Of a DNA stretch of 64,000 bases, positions 26,344-36,181 are shown piece after piece. Under the pieces are notes generated by a model. That model saw only the letters and a list, made by a program, of their open reading frames with translations, had not been told where the DNA came from and did no database searches. Positions within the stretch are counted from its first letter, which is position 1; every line of letters begins with the position of its first letter. The DNA is from an uncultured Allobosea sp. (GTDB lineage: Bacteria > Pseudomonadota > Alphaproteobacteria > Rhizobiales > Beijerinckiaceae), in the NCBI RefSeq assembly GCF_945957345.1, contig NZ_CAMFKW010000013.1, forward strand, positions 1 to 64,000, written 5' to 3'. Both the position numbers and the translations under genes were made by a program.

Positions 26344-26832
26344 TCAACGCATGTCGATGGTGGCGTTGACGCCGAGATCGGGCGTACGGCCGAGAATCTT
26401 GGCGGTCGCCAGCTTGAAGGCGACGAGCACGCTGCTCGACGGGCCGTCCCAGATCTCGGCGGAGGTTGGCGTCAGCGCCAGCAGGGTCGCGTCCGGGTCG
26501 TCGGGTCCGTTCGGGAACCAGGCGCTGGCCATCGGCGTCCAGACGTCGCGTAGCGTCTCGCGGCTCGGAATCTCGGAAGCCGAGCAGGAGATCGCGGCGT
26601 AGAAATTGCGGTCCTCATGGCTGATCGCCAGATTGACGGAGGGCGAGCGCAGAGCCGCGCCGATGATGCCGGTATGGCGGTGCGTGATGAAGAGCAGGCG
26701 ATGGTGGTCGCGGTCGATATGGCCGGACATCGGCCTTGTCTTGATGTCGCCATCGGCGACAATGGAGACCATGTAGACCGGGTGGGAGGCCAGCGCGGTC
26801 CAGATGCGCTCCTGCAGCTCGGTGTCGGGCAT
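26344..26832 (-). CDS. pyridoxamine 5'-phosphate oxidase-like FMN-binding protein
   Basis: The 162-residue protein fits the general stress protein 26 group of the split-barrel FMN-binding fold (S-I-V-A-D-G-D-I-K-T-R-P-M-S, L-F-I-T-H-R-H-T-G, then V-N-L-A-I-S-H-E-D). Such proteins bind flavin or F420-like cofactors and are linked to stress, but the substrate is unknown. The start at 26832 is chosen over one 36 bases upstream because AGGAGG lies six bases before it. It converges on the PAP2 gene with six bases between the stops. Confidence 0.85.
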   Translation of the reverse strand: MPDTELQERIWTALASHPVYMVSIVADGDIKTRPMSGHIDRDHHRLLFITHRHTGIIGAALRSPSVNLAISHEDRNFYAAISCSASEIPSRETLRDVWTPMASAWFPNGPDDPDATLLALTPTSAEIWDGPSSSVLVAFKLATAKILGRTPDLGVNATIDMR

Positions 26833-27004
26833 GGCAACCTCCTGCGGGTGCGATCGTCTCATGACCACCCTCGCATGGAACCGGCCTGCGCGCCATGCAA
26901 ACGCTGCCCGGGCGGCAACGTTCCCGCAGCGCGTGGCGGAACAGCGCGGCCCGGCTCGCGTTGCGATGGAGCCTGCGGCGCTGCCGCCTCATCGGGAATC
27001 TCTT

Positions 27005-27157
27005 ATGCTCGTTTCGCGTAATCTTCTGGCCGTGCTTGTTCTTGTGCTTGTTGCTGCCCTCGCCGTGACCGGCTATTCGCTCTACCAGGAGAAGAAGCAG
27101 CCGGATGGGGTCGAGATCTCGGTCGGCAAGAACGGACTCTCCATCAAGGAGAAGTGA
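27005..27157 (+). CDS. small single-pass membrane protein
   Basis: The 50-residue product has one strongly hydrophobic helix (about 7-25, L-L-A-V-L-V-L-V-L-V-A-A-L-A-V) followed by a charged tail ending in L-S-I-K-E-K. It resembles small inner-membrane proteins of no known function. A GGGA lies upstream of the start, and the codon use matches the neighbours. No homologue was recognised, and the call rests on the tail and helix pattern. Confidence 0.55.
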   Translation: MLVSRNLLAVLVLVLVAALAVTGYSLYQEKKQPDGVEISVGKNGLSIKEK

Positions 27158-27281
27158 TCGGCACCTTGCGCTCATGGCGCGTGATGCGGCCAGCGGCTAG
27201 TCGGCTGCCCAAAGGGTATTGGCCTTCCTAGACCAAAGGCGCTAACACCCGATCCACGAACCTGTGTCGTGGGAGAACGAG

Positions 27282-28727
27282 ATGAACGCGCCCTTCAAGA
27301 ACCTGATCGCCGGCGAATGGGCCGGCGGCGCTAACGCTTCGCGCAACATCAACCCCTCCAACACGAATGATGTGGTCGGCGAGTACACCCAAGGCTCGGT
27401 CGAGGACCTGAACAACGCGGTCGCGGCTGCCAAGGCCGCCTTCCCGGCCTGGAGCCGCTCCACCCCGCAGGAGCGCTACGACATCCTGAAGAAGGCGTCC
27501 GACGAGATTCTCGCCCGCAAGGACGAGCTCGGCCGCCTGCTCTCGCGCGAAGAGGGCAAGACGCTGGCCGAGGGCATCGGCGAGGCGACCCGCGCCGGCC
27601 AAGTCTTCGCTTTCTTCGCCGGTGAATGCCTGCGCCTCGGCGGCGAGATGATCCCGTCGGTGCGCCCCGGCGTCGGCGTCGAGATCACCCGCGAGGCGGT
27701 CGGCATCGTCGGCATGATCACGCCCTGGAACTTCCCGATCGCGATCCCGGCCTGGAAGATCGCGCCGGCGCTGGCCTGGGGCAATTGCGTCGTCCTCAAG
27801 CCTGCCGATCTCGTGCCGGGCTCGGCCTGGGCGCTGGTCGATATCCTCCAGCGCGCCGGCCTGCCCAAGGGTGCCCTCAACTTGGTCATGGGTCGCGGCT
27901 CGGTCGTCGGCCAGGCGCTGCTGGAGCACAAGGACGTCTCCGCCATCTCCTTCACCGGCTCGGTCGGGACAGGCCGCAAGGTCGCTGCGGCCTGCATCGC
28001 CGGAAGTCCGATGAAGAAGGTCCAGCTCGAGATGGGCGGCAAGAACCCGCTCGTCGTGCTCGACGATGCCGATCTGAAGGTCGCCGTCGAGGTCGCCGTC
28101 AACGGCGCCTTCTTCTCGACCGGGCAGCGCTGCACGGCCTCCTCGCGCCTGATCGTCCAGGCCGGCATCCACGACAAGTTCGTCGAGGCCTGCATCGAGC
28201 GCCTCAAGAGCGTCGTCGTCGACGATGCGCTGAAAGCCGGCACCCATATCGGCCCAGTCGTCGACCAGAGCCAGCTCGACCAGGACCTGAAATACATCCA
28301 GATCGCCAAGGACGAGGGCGGCAAGCTGGTCTTCGGCGGCGAGCTGCTGAAGCGCGACACCCCCGGCTTCTATCTCGCCCCGGCTCTCTTCACCGAGACC
28401 ACCAACGCCATGCGCATCTCGCGCGAGGAGGTCTTCGGCCCGGTCGCCAACATCGTCCGCGTCAAGGACTATGACGAGGCGCTCGCCGTCGCCAACGACA
28501 CCGAGTTCGGCCTCTCCTCCGGCATCTGCACCACCTCTCTGAAATACGCGACGCATTTCAAGCGCAACAGCGAGGCCGGCATGGTGATGGTTAACCTGCC
28601 GACGGCGGGCGTCGACTATCACGTCCCGTTCGGAGGCCGGAAGGGCTCCAGCTATGGCCCGCGCGAGCAGGGCGCCTACGCCAAGGAGTTCTACACCACG
28701 GTCAAGACGGCCTACACGCTGGCCTGA
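27282..28727 (+). CDS. 2,5-dioxovalerate (alpha-ketoglutarate semialdehyde) dehydrogenase-like aldehyde dehydrogenase
   Basis: The 481-residue NAD(P)-dependent enzyme has the full aldehyde dehydrogenase set: catalytic Cys284 in G-Q-R-C-T-A-S-S, Glu250 in Q-L-E-M-G-G-K-N-P, and the cofactor motif F-T-G-S-V-G-T-G. The N-terminal K-N-L-I-A-G-E-W pattern and the end H-V-P-F-G-G-R-K-G-S-S-Y-G-P-R-E-Q-G-A-Y resemble the alpha-ketoglutarate semialdehyde group, which ends sugar-acid and hydroxyproline routes. No such pathway genes are nearby, so the substrate is uncertain. The ATG at 27282 has GGGAG seven bases upstream. An in-frame GTG at 27264 is less likely. Confidence 0.88.
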   Translation: MNAPFKNLIAGEWAGGANASRNINPSNTNDVVGEYTQGSVEDLNNAVAAAKAAFPAWSRSTPQERYDILKKASDEILARKDELGRLLSREEGKTLAEGIGEATRAGQVFAFFAGECLRLGGEMIPSVRPGVGVEITREAVGIVGMITPWNFPIAIPAWKIAPALAWGNCVVLKPADLVPGSAWALVDILQRAGLPKGALNLVMGRGSVVGQALLEHKDVSAISFTGSVGTGRKVAAACIAGSPMKKVQLEMGGKNPLVVLDDADLKVAVEVAVNGAFFSTGQRCTASSRLIVQAGIHDKFVEACIERLKSVVVDDALKAGTHIGPVVDQSQLDQDLKYIQIAKDEGGKLVFGGELLKRDTPGFYLAPALFTETTNAMRISREEVFGPVANIVRVKDYDEALAVANDTEFGLSSGICTTSLKYATHFKRNSEAGMVMVNLPTAGVDYHVPFGGRKGSSYGPREQGAYAKEFYTTVKTAYTLA

Positions 28728-28758
28728 TCCGCGGAACAGGGCGCCTGTCGCGGCGGTT

Positions 28759-28780
28759 GATCGGGAGACCCCTCCCGATC
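28759..28780. other. inverted repeat just upstream of the Cys-rich copper protein gene
   Basis: GATCGGGAG (28759-28767) and its exact reverse complement (28772-28780) form a nine-base stem with a four-base loop. The stem ends directly before the GGAG ribosome binding site of the gene at 28792. It could be an operator or a translation-control hairpin. No known metal-regulator consensus was recognised. Confidence 0.4.
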
Positions 28781-28791
28781 GGAGCCGCGCC

Positions 28792-29124
28792 ATGCACCAT
28801 CTTGACCCGAAGACGCGCAACGCAGCCGACCTCGCGCTCGACTGCTACAAGCACTGCCACGGCATGGCGATGACCCATTGCCTGAAGGTGGGCGGCTCTC
28901 ATGCCGAGCCGGACCATCTGCGCGTGATGGCCGCCTGCGCCGAAATCTGCCGGACCACGGCGCATCTGCTGCTGATGGATTCCGTCCATGGCCGTCACAT
29001 GGCCAAGGAATGCGCCGAGGTCTGCGAGGCCTGCGCAACCGACTGCGCACGGGTCGGCGACATGGAATCCTGCGTCGCCGCCTGCCGGGCCTGTGCGAAG
29101 GCTTGCGCCGCGCTCGCCGCCTGA
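28792..29124 (+). CDS. four-helix bundle copper-binding protein (DUF326/Csp-like)
   Basis: The 110-residue protein has 13 cysteines, mostly in C-x-x-C, C-x-x-x-C and C-x-x-x-x-C spacing along predicted helices, plus several His and Met. This is the pattern of the Csp copper storage proteins, which bind many Cu(I) ions inside a four-helix bundle. There is no signal peptide, so the cytoplasmic Csp3-like form is expected. The start at 28792 has GGAG upstream, and a nine-base inverted repeat lies just before it. No copper ATPase or CsoR/CueR regulator is in the window. Confidence 0.86.
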   Translation: MHHLDPKTRNAADLALDCYKHCHGMAMTHCLKVGGSHAEPDHLRVMAACAEICRTTAHLLLMDSVHGRHMAKECAEVCEACATDCARVGDMESCVAACRACAKACAALAA

Positions 29125-29128
29125 CGGC

Positions 29129-30007
29129 TTAGCCGACCGGCACCACGTCCACGGCGACGCCGACCTTCTGCGTGCCCGGCCCGATGACCACGCCGTCGAG
29201 CGGGGCGACATCGGCATAGTCGCGGCCAAAGGCGGTGACGATATGATCGTCCGCGACGATCAGGTCGTTGGTCGGGTCGAGCCCGACCCAGCCAATCTCC
29301 GGCCCGCACCACAGCATCGCCCAGGCATGGCTGGCATCGGCGCCTTCGAGCCGTTTCTGGCCCGGTGGGGGGATGGTGCGGATATAGCCGGAGACATAGG
29401 CCGCAGGCAGGCCGAGGCCGCGCAAGCCGGCGATCATGATATGCGCGAAATCCTGGCAGACGCCGTGGCGCTGCTCGAAGGCCTCCGCCAGCGGCGTCGT
29501 CACCTCCGTTGCCTCGGGATCGTAGACGAAATCCCGTCTGATCCGGGCCATCAGCTCGCAGGCCGCCTCCAGCACCGGCCGCCCCGCGTCGAAGCTCGTC
29601 CGCGCATAGTCGACCACGGCCGGAACCTGCGGCACGAGCCGGCTGGGATAGAGATGATGCGCGGGCGAATCCGGCGCGAGGCTTTTGGAATCGAGCGCCA
29701 GCGCCGCGACATCCTCCCAGTTCCGCGTCAGCCCGGCATGGGGCGGCGGCGGCCGGTCGACCTCGATCCGGGCCCGCATCTCGAGCTTCAGCTCGCGATG
29801 CGGCTTGGTGATCGTGATCGTGGTCATATGGTTGCCGAAGAAGCAGATGCCGTCATTGCGCTCGGCCGGGCGGGGCGTGATCAGCAATTCGCTCTTCAGC
29901 ACGCGCTGGCCGCTGCCGTCGCGCGGCAGCAGACGCAGGATGCAGCGCGAAAAGGGCACCGGTCGGCTATAGCCGTAGGTCGTGACGTGGCGCAGCTCGT
30001 AGATCAC
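29129..30007 (-). CDS. transglutaminase family protein of the ATP-grasp/alpha-E cluster
   Basis: The 292-residue protein has the N-terminal bacterial transglutaminase beta domain (Y-E-L-R-H-V-T-T-Y-G-Y, residues 3-13) and a complete Cys-His-Asp core: G-V-C-Q-D-F-A-H, then D-A-S-H-A-W, then G-L-D-P-T-N-D. It is probably a peptidase or peptide-bond remodelling enzyme of the cytoplasm. The GTG start at 30007 overlaps the stop of the ATP-grasp/alpha-E gene by four bases (GTGA), so it is the translationally coupled last gene of a three-gene operon. No proteasome-like Anbu gene follows, unlike in many related loci. Confidence 0.88.
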   Translation of the reverse strand: MIYELRHVTTYGYSRPVPFSRCILRLLPRDGSGQRVLKSELLITPRPAERNDGICFFGNHMTTITITKPHRELKLEMRARIEVDRPPPPHAGLTRNWEDVAALALDSKSLAPDSPAHHLYPSRLVPQVPAVVDYARTSFDAGRPVLEAACELMARIRRDFVYDPEATEVTTPLAEAFEQRHGVCQDFAHIMIAGLRGLGLPAAYVSGYIRTIPPPGQKRLEGADASHAWAMLWCGPEIGWVGLDPTNDLIVADDHIVTAFGRDYADVAPLDGVVIGPGTQKVGVAVDVVPVG

Positions 30008-32526
30008 GCGATGCTCGTCATCCGCGAGCCTTCGGGGCCGCTGTTCTGCAGGAAATAGCGATCGGCGATGGCCGCGGAGAGGCCCATGAGCAATTGCTCG
30101 AACAGCAGGATGCTGGTGCGGTCGAGGCGGCTCGCTTCCATCGTCCGGCAATCGGCTGCGAGACGCAGCACCAGCCGGCGCGGCGCCTCCAGCATGCCGT
30201 CATCGGCAAGTGTCGGCAGGTTGGCGATTTCGGTGTCCAGGCGCTCGACCTGGAAGGCGACGGAGCGCGGGTTGTAGGGGTCGAGCATCACAAGATCGAG
30301 CACCGGCTGCAGGCTGGCGCCCAGCAGGTAGCGCGAGCGATAGGTGATCTGCGAATCCGTCAGGTCGAGCAGCGCGTCGAGCATGTCGCCGGAGGCGTTG
30401 CTGTCGGCGAATTGCCGGGCAAAGCGGCAGGTTGCGATGCCGCGTTCCAGCCGCCGGCCGATATCGAGGAAGCGCCAGCCATTGCCGCGCACCATGTTCT
30501 CCTGGCCGAGGCCGGAGAAGGCCGCGAGCGATTTCAGCGCGCGGTCGGCGATCTCATAGGCCTCGCCCTCGCTCGGCTTGCGGCCTTCTTCGGGATCGAG
30601 CTGGTGCTGCAGGTCGCCGAACAGGCGCCAGGCATCGACGGAGAGGCGCTCGCGGATGACCGAAGCGGTGCGCCGCGCCTCGCGCAGCGAGGCGGCAGCC
30701 GAGCCGTAATCGTCGAGGCTGTAGAGCGCGGCATAGGCCTGCGCTGCCGGCGTCCGCTTCTCCTGCCCGCCAGGCGCGGCGCCCCAGGCGACGAGCATGC
30801 CGGCGAGCTGGCGCACGGTATCGTTGCGTCCCGGCGCCGGGTCCGGATCGATCAGGCGGCCGAGCAGGGCACGAACCAGCCGCAGGATCGCCTCGCCGCG
30901 CTCCAGATAGCGCCCGAGCCAGAACAGGTTGTCGGCGGCGCGGCTCGGCAAGGTGCCGGTGACGCGGCGGATGCTGATCCGGTCCGGCGTCGGCAGCAGG
31001 CTGACCTGCGCGACCGGCTCCTCCGATGTCACCCAGACATCGCTGGAGCGCACGCCGTTGCGCATGCTGACCGCCCGGGCATCCGGCTCGTCCGAGATGC
31101 GGCAGAAGCCGCCGGGCATCACCTTCCAGCCTTCGGGGGTTGCGGCGGCGAAGACGCGCAGCGTCATCGGGTGAGGCTCGAGCCGGCCGTTCTGGAAGAC
31201 GGGCATGGTCGAGAGCCGGACGACCTCCTGCCCGACATAATCCATGCCACGCGCCTCGATGCGTTCGCGCAAGGCTGCGCGCTCCGTTTCCGGCAGTTCG
31301 CCGGCCACGATCTGGGTCCTGTCGAGCCCGTTGCCGGCGCTGCGGAAGGCCGGCGCGATGCTCATCTCGCCGAGCCGCTCGAGCACGGCCTGGCGTTCCT
31401 GCGGCTGGCCGCACCACCAGGTCGCGATATTCGGCAGGATCAGGTCCTGGCCGAGGACCTGTCGCGCGAGCGCTGGCAGGAAGCCCATCAGGGCGCGCGC
31501 CTCGACGACGCCGGAGCCGAGCCCGTTGGCGACATGAACCTGGCCCTGCCGGACGGCCTCGACCAGCCCGGCGACGCCGAGCGCCGAGCCGGAATTGAGC
31601 TCCAGCGGATCGGCGAAATCACCGTCGATGCGCCGCCAGATCACGTCGGCGCGCTTCAGGCCGGCAATGGTGCGTACATGCACCCGGCCGTCGCGCATCA
31701 GGAGGTCGCCGCCTTCAACCAGCAGGAAGCCGAGATAGCGCGCGAGATAGGCCTGCTCGAAATAGCTCTCGTTGAGCGAGCCGGGCGTCAGCAGGGCGAT
31801 GCGCGGCTCGACGCGCTTCGAGCGGGCGACCAGCCCGGCCCGGAAGCCCTGGAAGAAGGCCGCCAGCCGCTCGATATTCATGTTGCGGAACATGTCGGGG
31901 AAGGCGCGCGCCAGCGCCAGCCGGTTCTCCAGCGCATAGCCGGTGCCGGAGGGGGCTTGTGTCCGATCCTGCAGCACCCACCAGCGCCCGTCCGGGCCGC
32001 GGCCGAGATCGGCTGCATACAGCTGCAACGTGCCGCCGCCGGCGATGCCGTGCAGCGGGCGCAGGTAGTCGGGGCTGCCGGTGACGACGGCGGCGGGCAG
32101 ATGGCCCTCCGCGATCAGCTCGCCCGGTCCATAGATGTCGTCGAGCACGGTCGAGAGCAGCTCGGCGCGCTGCGTCACGCCGGCAGCGATAACCTGCCAT
32201 TCCGCCTCGGGGATGACGAGCGGCACATGCGACAAGGGCCAGGCCCGTTCGCCGACGCCGGGATCGCGTTCGTCGATATCGCCATGGACGCGATAGGAGA
32301 CGCCGGTGTCGCGGACATGCCGGTCGGCGAGCCCGAAACGCTGATTGAGTTCGGCGGGCGACAGCGCGCACCAGGCCGAGAGGAACGGCTCCCAATGTGG
32401 GCGCACGTTGCCGTTCTCATCGATGAACTCGTCGAAGACGCCGGGCAGCGGGCGATAGCCGGCGAGCAGCGACGCGCGCCGCTCGGCCTTGCTGCGTCCC
32501 GATCGGATGCGGCCCTGCACCGGCAT
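30004..32526 (-). CDS. fused circularly permuted ATP-grasp and alpha-E domain protein
   Basis: The 840-residue protein joins two domains that are separate genes in many bacteria. Residues about 20-480 are the circularly permuted ATP-grasp type 2 domain (G-V-S-Y-R-V-H-G-D, L-L-S-T-V-L-D-D-I-Y-G, L-Q-D-R-T-Q-A-P-S-G-T-G-Y-A-L-E-N-R, L-T-P-G-S-L-N-E-S-Y-F-E). Residues about 525-830 are the helical alpha-E domain (N-L-F-W-L-G-R-Y-L-E-R-G-E, D-S-Q-I-T-Y-R-S-R-Y). ATP-grasp proteins of this type are predicted amide or peptide ligases. Neighbouring transglutaminases would cut or remodel the product. The real substrate is unknown. It lies eight bases downstream of the DUF2126 gene. Confidence 0.9.
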   Translation of the reverse strand: MPVQGRIRSGRSKAERRASLLAGYRPLPGVFDEFIDENGNVRPHWEPFLSAWCALSPAELNQRFGLADRHVRDTGVSYRVHGDIDERDPGVGERAWPLSHVPLVIPEAEWQVIAAGVTQRAELLSTVLDDIYGPGELIAEGHLPAAVVTGSPDYLRPLHGIAGGGTLQLYAADLGRGPDGRWWVLQDRTQAPSGTGYALENRLALARAFPDMFRNMNIERLAAFFQGFRAGLVARSKRVEPRIALLTPGSLNESYFEQAYLARYLGFLLVEGGDLLMRDGRVHVRTIAGLKRADVIWRRIDGDFADPLELNSGSALGVAGLVEAVRQGQVHVANGLGSGVVEARALMGFLPALARQVLGQDLILPNIATWWCGQPQERQAVLERLGEMSIAPAFRSAGNGLDRTQIVAGELPETERAALRERIEARGMDYVGQEVVRLSTMPVFQNGRLEPHPMTLRVFAAATPEGWKVMPGGFCRISDEPDARAVSMRNGVRSSDVWVTSEEPVAQVSLLPTPDRISIRRVTGTLPSRAADNLFWLGRYLERGEAILRLVRALLGRLIDPDPAPGRNDTVRQLAGMLVAWGAAPGGQEKRTPAAQAYAALYSLDDYGSAAASLREARRTASVIRERLSVDAWRLFGDLQHQLDPEEGRKPSEGEAYEIADRALKSLAAFSGLGQENMVRGNGWRFLDIGRRLERGIATCRFARQFADSNASGDMLDALLDLTDSQITYRSRYLLGASLQPVLDLVMLDPYNPRSVAFQVERLDTEIANLPTLADDGMLEAPRRLVLRLAADCRTMEASRLDRTSILLFEQLLMGLSAAIADRYFLQNSGPEGSRMTSIA

Positions 32527-32533
32527 TCGCTCG

Positions 32534-35500
32534 TCAAATCCCTGTCGGGCGCCTCAGGTCCAGCGTGAGCGGGAATTCGGCGCTGCGTTCCTCCAGCGGA
32601 ATCGCCAGAGGCCCGGGACTATGACCGATCGCCTCGAAACGCGCGAGCCGTCTTGCCTCCGCCTCGTAGGAATTGACCGGCGGTGTTTCGTAATTGCGAC
32701 CTCCGGGATGGGCGACATGGTAGACGCAACCACCGAGCGAGCGGCCTGACCAGAGATCGACGATGTCGAAGGTCAGAGGCGCGTGCACGGGGATCGTCGG
32801 ATGCAGGCCCGATGCCGGCTGCCAGGCCTTGAAGCGCACCGCCGCGACGGCCTCGCCGGACGTGCCGGTCGCGGTCATCGGCAGGCGCCTTCCGTTGCAG
32901 GTGACGAGATGGCGGCCCGGCACCAATCCGGCCGCCTTGACCTGCAGGCGCTCGATCGAGGAATCGACATAGCGCACCGTGCCGCCGATCGCGCCTTCCT
33001 CGCCCATGACATGCCAGGGTTCCAGCGCCTGCCTGATCTCGATCTCGACGCCGCCATGCGCGACCTTGCCGAAGAAGGGGAAGCGGAACTCGGCCTGCGC
33101 CTCGAACCAGACGGGATCGAAGGCATAGCCGGCACTCTGGAGATCGCCGAGCACGTCCTTGAAATCCTGCCAGACCATCTCCGGCAGCATGAAGCGATCA
33201 TGCAGGGCGGTGCCCCACCGGACCAGCTTGCCGTCCAGCGGCTCGCGCCAGAACCAGGCGATCAGCGCCCGCAACAGCAATTGCTGGGCGAGCGACATCC
33301 GCGCGTCCGGCGGCATCTCGAAGCCGCGGAACTCCACCAGCCCGAGCCGGCCGGTCGGTCCGTCCGGCGAATAGAGCTTGTCGATGCAGATCTCGGTACG
33401 GTGCGTGTTGCCGGAGACGTCGACCAGCAGGTTGCGAAACAGCCGGTCGACCAGCCAGAGCGGGATCGGCGCCTCGCCGGGCTTCGGCACCTGAGCCAGC
33501 GCTATCTCCAGCTCGTAGAGCCCGTCCTGCCGGGCTTCGTCGATGCGCGGCGCCTGGCTGGTCGGGCCGATGAACAGGCCTGAGAACAGGTAGGAGAGCG
33601 ACGGATGCCGGTTCCAGTAGAGGATGATGCTCTTCAGCAGGTCCGGCCTGCGGAGAAAAGGTGAGTCGGCCGGCGTCACGCCGCCGAGCACGACGTGGTT
33701 GCCGCCGCCCGTGCCCGTGTGGCGGCCGTCGACCATGAACTTCTCGGCGCAGAGCCGCGCCAGCCGCGCTTCCTCATAGACGCCCTGCGTGATCGCCGCC
33801 GCCTCGTGCCAGTCCGTCGCCGGGTGGATATTGACCTCGATCACGCCGGGATCGGGCGTGACCTTGATAACGTCGAGCCGCGGGTCGAAAGGCGGCGCAT
33901 AGCCCTCGATATGCACGGGCTGGCCGAGCTCCTCCGCCACCGCCTCGACCGAGGCGACGAGGTCGAGATAATCCTCCAGCCGCTCGACCGGCGGCAGGAA
34001 GATGCAGAGCACGTTGTCGCGGATTTCGAGGCTCAGCGCCGTGCGGACGTGATCGCCGCCGATCTCCTGCTCGCGCCGGTCCTGAACCGGACCTGACGCG
34101 GCGGACGTCCCGAGGCTCATCTGCGCCGGGCCGGGCCGCTCCTCCGTGGAAGTCGGCTCCGCTGGTCGGGTTTCGGGATGATCGGTCCAGCTCGCTCCGG
34201 CCGGCCCTCCGGCCGCCAGCGGCGGACGCGGCTCCATTGGGTCCTGCGGGTGGATATGCGGGTACTCGGCCTTGGGCACGACCGGCAGCGAGCCCAACGG
34301 CAAGCGGTAGCCGACCGGCGAATCGCCCGGCACGAGGAAGAGCTTGCCGCGGCGCAGCTTCCATTTTTCCGAACGCCAGCGCCGGTCGCTCGCGCCCGCC
34401 TGCCAGCGCTGCACGGGGATGACATAGCCGCGCGGATTGCCCAGGCCGAGCTCGAAGACCCGCGCCATCCGCGAGCGTTCCTCCGGGTCGGATAGCCGCG
34501 AATCCAGTGGATCGACATTGTCGGGAAGCTGCGCCTCCTTGAGCAGCCAGACACCGGTATCCTCATAGGCCGGCATCACGTAATCGGCGCCGAGCCCGAG
34601 TTTTTCCGACAGCCCCTGCGCCAGGGCCTCCGCGTCGCGGATGGTCGCGCTCACCTCCAGTTCGCGGTCGCCGCCGGTCTGCGCGCCGGGCTCGCGGGCG
34701 ATGAGGTCGGCATTGCGCCAGATCGGCTCGCCGTCGCGGCGCCAATACAAGGCAAAGGCCCAGCGCGGCAGGGTTTCGCCCGGATACCATTTGCCCTGGC
34801 CGTAATGCAGCATCCCGCCCGGCGCGAAGCGCTGGCGCAGACGCCGGATCAGCGAGTCGGCGCGCTGGCGTTTGGTCGGCCCGACGGCGGCGATGTTCCA
34901 TTCCTCGCCGGTCTGGTCGTCGATCGAGACGAAGGTCGGCTCGCCGCCCATCGTCAGGCGGACATCCTGCCCCTTGAGATCGGTTTCGACCTTGTCGCCG
35001 AGCGCATCAAGTTCGGCCCAGGAGGCATCGGAGAAGGGCAGGGTGATGCGCGGCACCTCATGCACGCGCGTTACGCTCATCTGGAAGTCGAATGTCGTCT
35101 CGGCATAGCTCGCCATCCCTGAGACCGGCGCGGCCGCGCGGTAATGCGCCGTCGCCGCCAGCGGCAGATGGCCTTCGCCGGTGAGCAGGCCCGAGGTCGG
35201 GTCGAGCCCGACCCAGCCGGCGCCGGGGATATAGACCTCGGCCCAGGCATGCAGGTCGGTGAAGTCCTTGTCCGTCCCGCGCGGGCCTTCCAGCGGATCG
35301 ATATCCGCCTTCATCTGGATCAGATAGCCGGAGACGAAGCGCGCCGCGAGGCCGAGATGCCGGAGCGCCTGAACCAGCAGCCAGCTCGTGTCGCGGCAGG
35401 AGCCGGAGCCGACCGAGAGCGTATGCTCCGGCTCCTGCACGCCGGGCTCCATGCGGATGCCATAGGCGATGCGCTGCTGCAGGCGGGCATTGAGGTCGAC

Positions 35501-35935
35501 GATGAAATTGACCGTGTTGACCGGCTCGTGCGGCAGTTCGGCGAGGAAGGCGGAGAGCAATGGCCCGGCCGGCTCGGCCACGAGATAAGGCGCGAGCTCC
35601 TCGGTCTGCTCCTGCGTATAGGCGAAGGGGAAAGTCTCCGCCTGTGCTTCCACGAAGAAATCGAAGGGATTGATCACAGACAATTCGGTGACGACGTCGA
35701 CCTCGATCCGGAATTCCGTCACGGGCTCGGGAAAGACATAGCGCGCCAGCCAGTTGCCGGCCGGGTCCTGCTGCCAGTTCACGAAATGCTGCGCCGGCGT
35801 CACCTTCAGCGAATAGCTCTCGATCCCGGCCCGGCAATGAGGCGCGGGGCGCAGCCTTATGATCTGCGGTCCCAGCGTGACCGGCCGGTCGTAGCGATAA
35901 TGCGTGACGTGATTCAGTGCGGCGATGATGGCCAA
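32534..35935 (-). CDS. giant transglutaminase/DUF2126 protein
   Basis: The 1133-residue protein starts with a beta domain ([10 protein letters not shown]) and a transglutaminase core with all three catalytic residues (G-S-C-R-D-T-S-W, then D-L-H-A-W-A-E-V, then L-D-P-T-S-G-L-L). The large C-terminal DUF2126 part (about 310-1120) shows [18 protein letters not shown] and the amidoligase-like G-G-N-H-V-V-L-G-G segment. It is the first gene of the operon. The start is TTG at 35935 with GGGGGCG upstream. The N-terminal pattern just after it matches relatives, so a later ATG would remove the conserved beginning. Confidence 0.88.
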   Translation of the reverse strand: MAIIAALNHVTHYRYDRPVTLGPQIIRLRPAPHCRAGIESYSLKVTPAQHFVNWQQDPAGNWLARYVFPEPVTEFRIEVDVVTELSVINPFDFFVEAQAETFPFAYTQEQTEELAPYLVAEPAGPLLSAFLAELPHEPVNTVNFIVDLNARLQQRIAYGIRMEPGVQEPEHTLSVGSGSCRDTSWLLVQALRHLGLAARFVSGYLIQMKADIDPLEGPRGTDKDFTDLHAWAEVYIPGAGWVGLDPTSGLLTGEGHLPLAATAHYRAAAPVSGMASYAETTFDFQMSVTRVHEVPRITLPFSDASWAELDALGDKVETDLKGQDVRLTMGGEPTFVSIDDQTGEEWNIAAVGPTKRQRADSLIRRLRQRFAPGGMLHYGQGKWYPGETLPRWAFALYWRRDGEPIWRNADLIAREPGAQTGGDRELEVSATIRDAEALAQGLSEKLGLGADYVMPAYEDTGVWLLKEAQLPDNVDPLDSRLSDPEERSRMARVFELGLGNPRGYVIPVQRWQAGASDRRWRSEKWKLRRGKLFLVPGDSPVGYRLPLGSLPVVPKAEYPHIHPQDPMEPRPPLAAGGPAGASWTDHPETRPAEPTSTEERPGPAQMSLGTSAASGPVQDRREQEIGGDHVRTALSLEIRDNVLCIFLPPVERLEDYLDLVASVEAVAEELGQPVHIEGYAPPFDPRLDVIKVTPDPGVIEVNIHPATDWHEAAAITQGVYEEARLARLCAEKFMVDGRHTGTGGGNHVVLGGVTPADSPFLRRPDLLKSIILYWNRHPSLSYLFSGLFIGPTSQAPRIDEARQDGLYELEIALAQVPKPGEAPIPLWLVDRLFRNLLVDVSGNTHRTEICIDKLYSPDGPTGRLGLVEFRGFEMPPDARMSLAQQLLLRALIAWFWREPLDGKLVRWGTALHDRFMLPEMVWQDFKDVLGDLQSAGYAFDPVWFEAQAEFRFPFFGKVAHGGVEIEIRQALEPWHVMGEEGAIGGTVRYVDSSIERLQVKAAGLVPGRHLVTCNGRRLPMTATGTSGEAVAAVRFKAWQPASGLHPTIPVHAPLTFDIVDLWSGRSLGGCVYHVAHPGGRNYETPPVNSYEAEARRLARFEAIGHSPGPLAIPLEERSAEFPLTLDLRRPTGI

Positions 35936-36181
35936 GTTTCGCCCCCTAATCCCAGGCGATGGCTGCCTGCAACGTCAGGTTAGCGAGGCGGCCGGCATGC
36001 GCAAGGCGCCAGCATGGCCGCAATGGCGCCTCGGCCCGGCATCGTTGCTCAAGAGATGTGCAAAATGCCCCGCTCAGCCCTTTCGATGGCCATTGGTCGA
36101 CTGGACAGCCAAGGCCGAGTGGTTGCAGATAGCGCCCAACGGGCGGTTAGCGTCCGCGAAACACCAACAATGGGGAAATCG

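Noticed and set aside
30094..32568. 824-codon open frame opposite the ATP-grasp/alpha-E gene
   Set aside because: The minus-strand fusion has clear ATP-grasp and alpha-E motifs. The plus frame has none.
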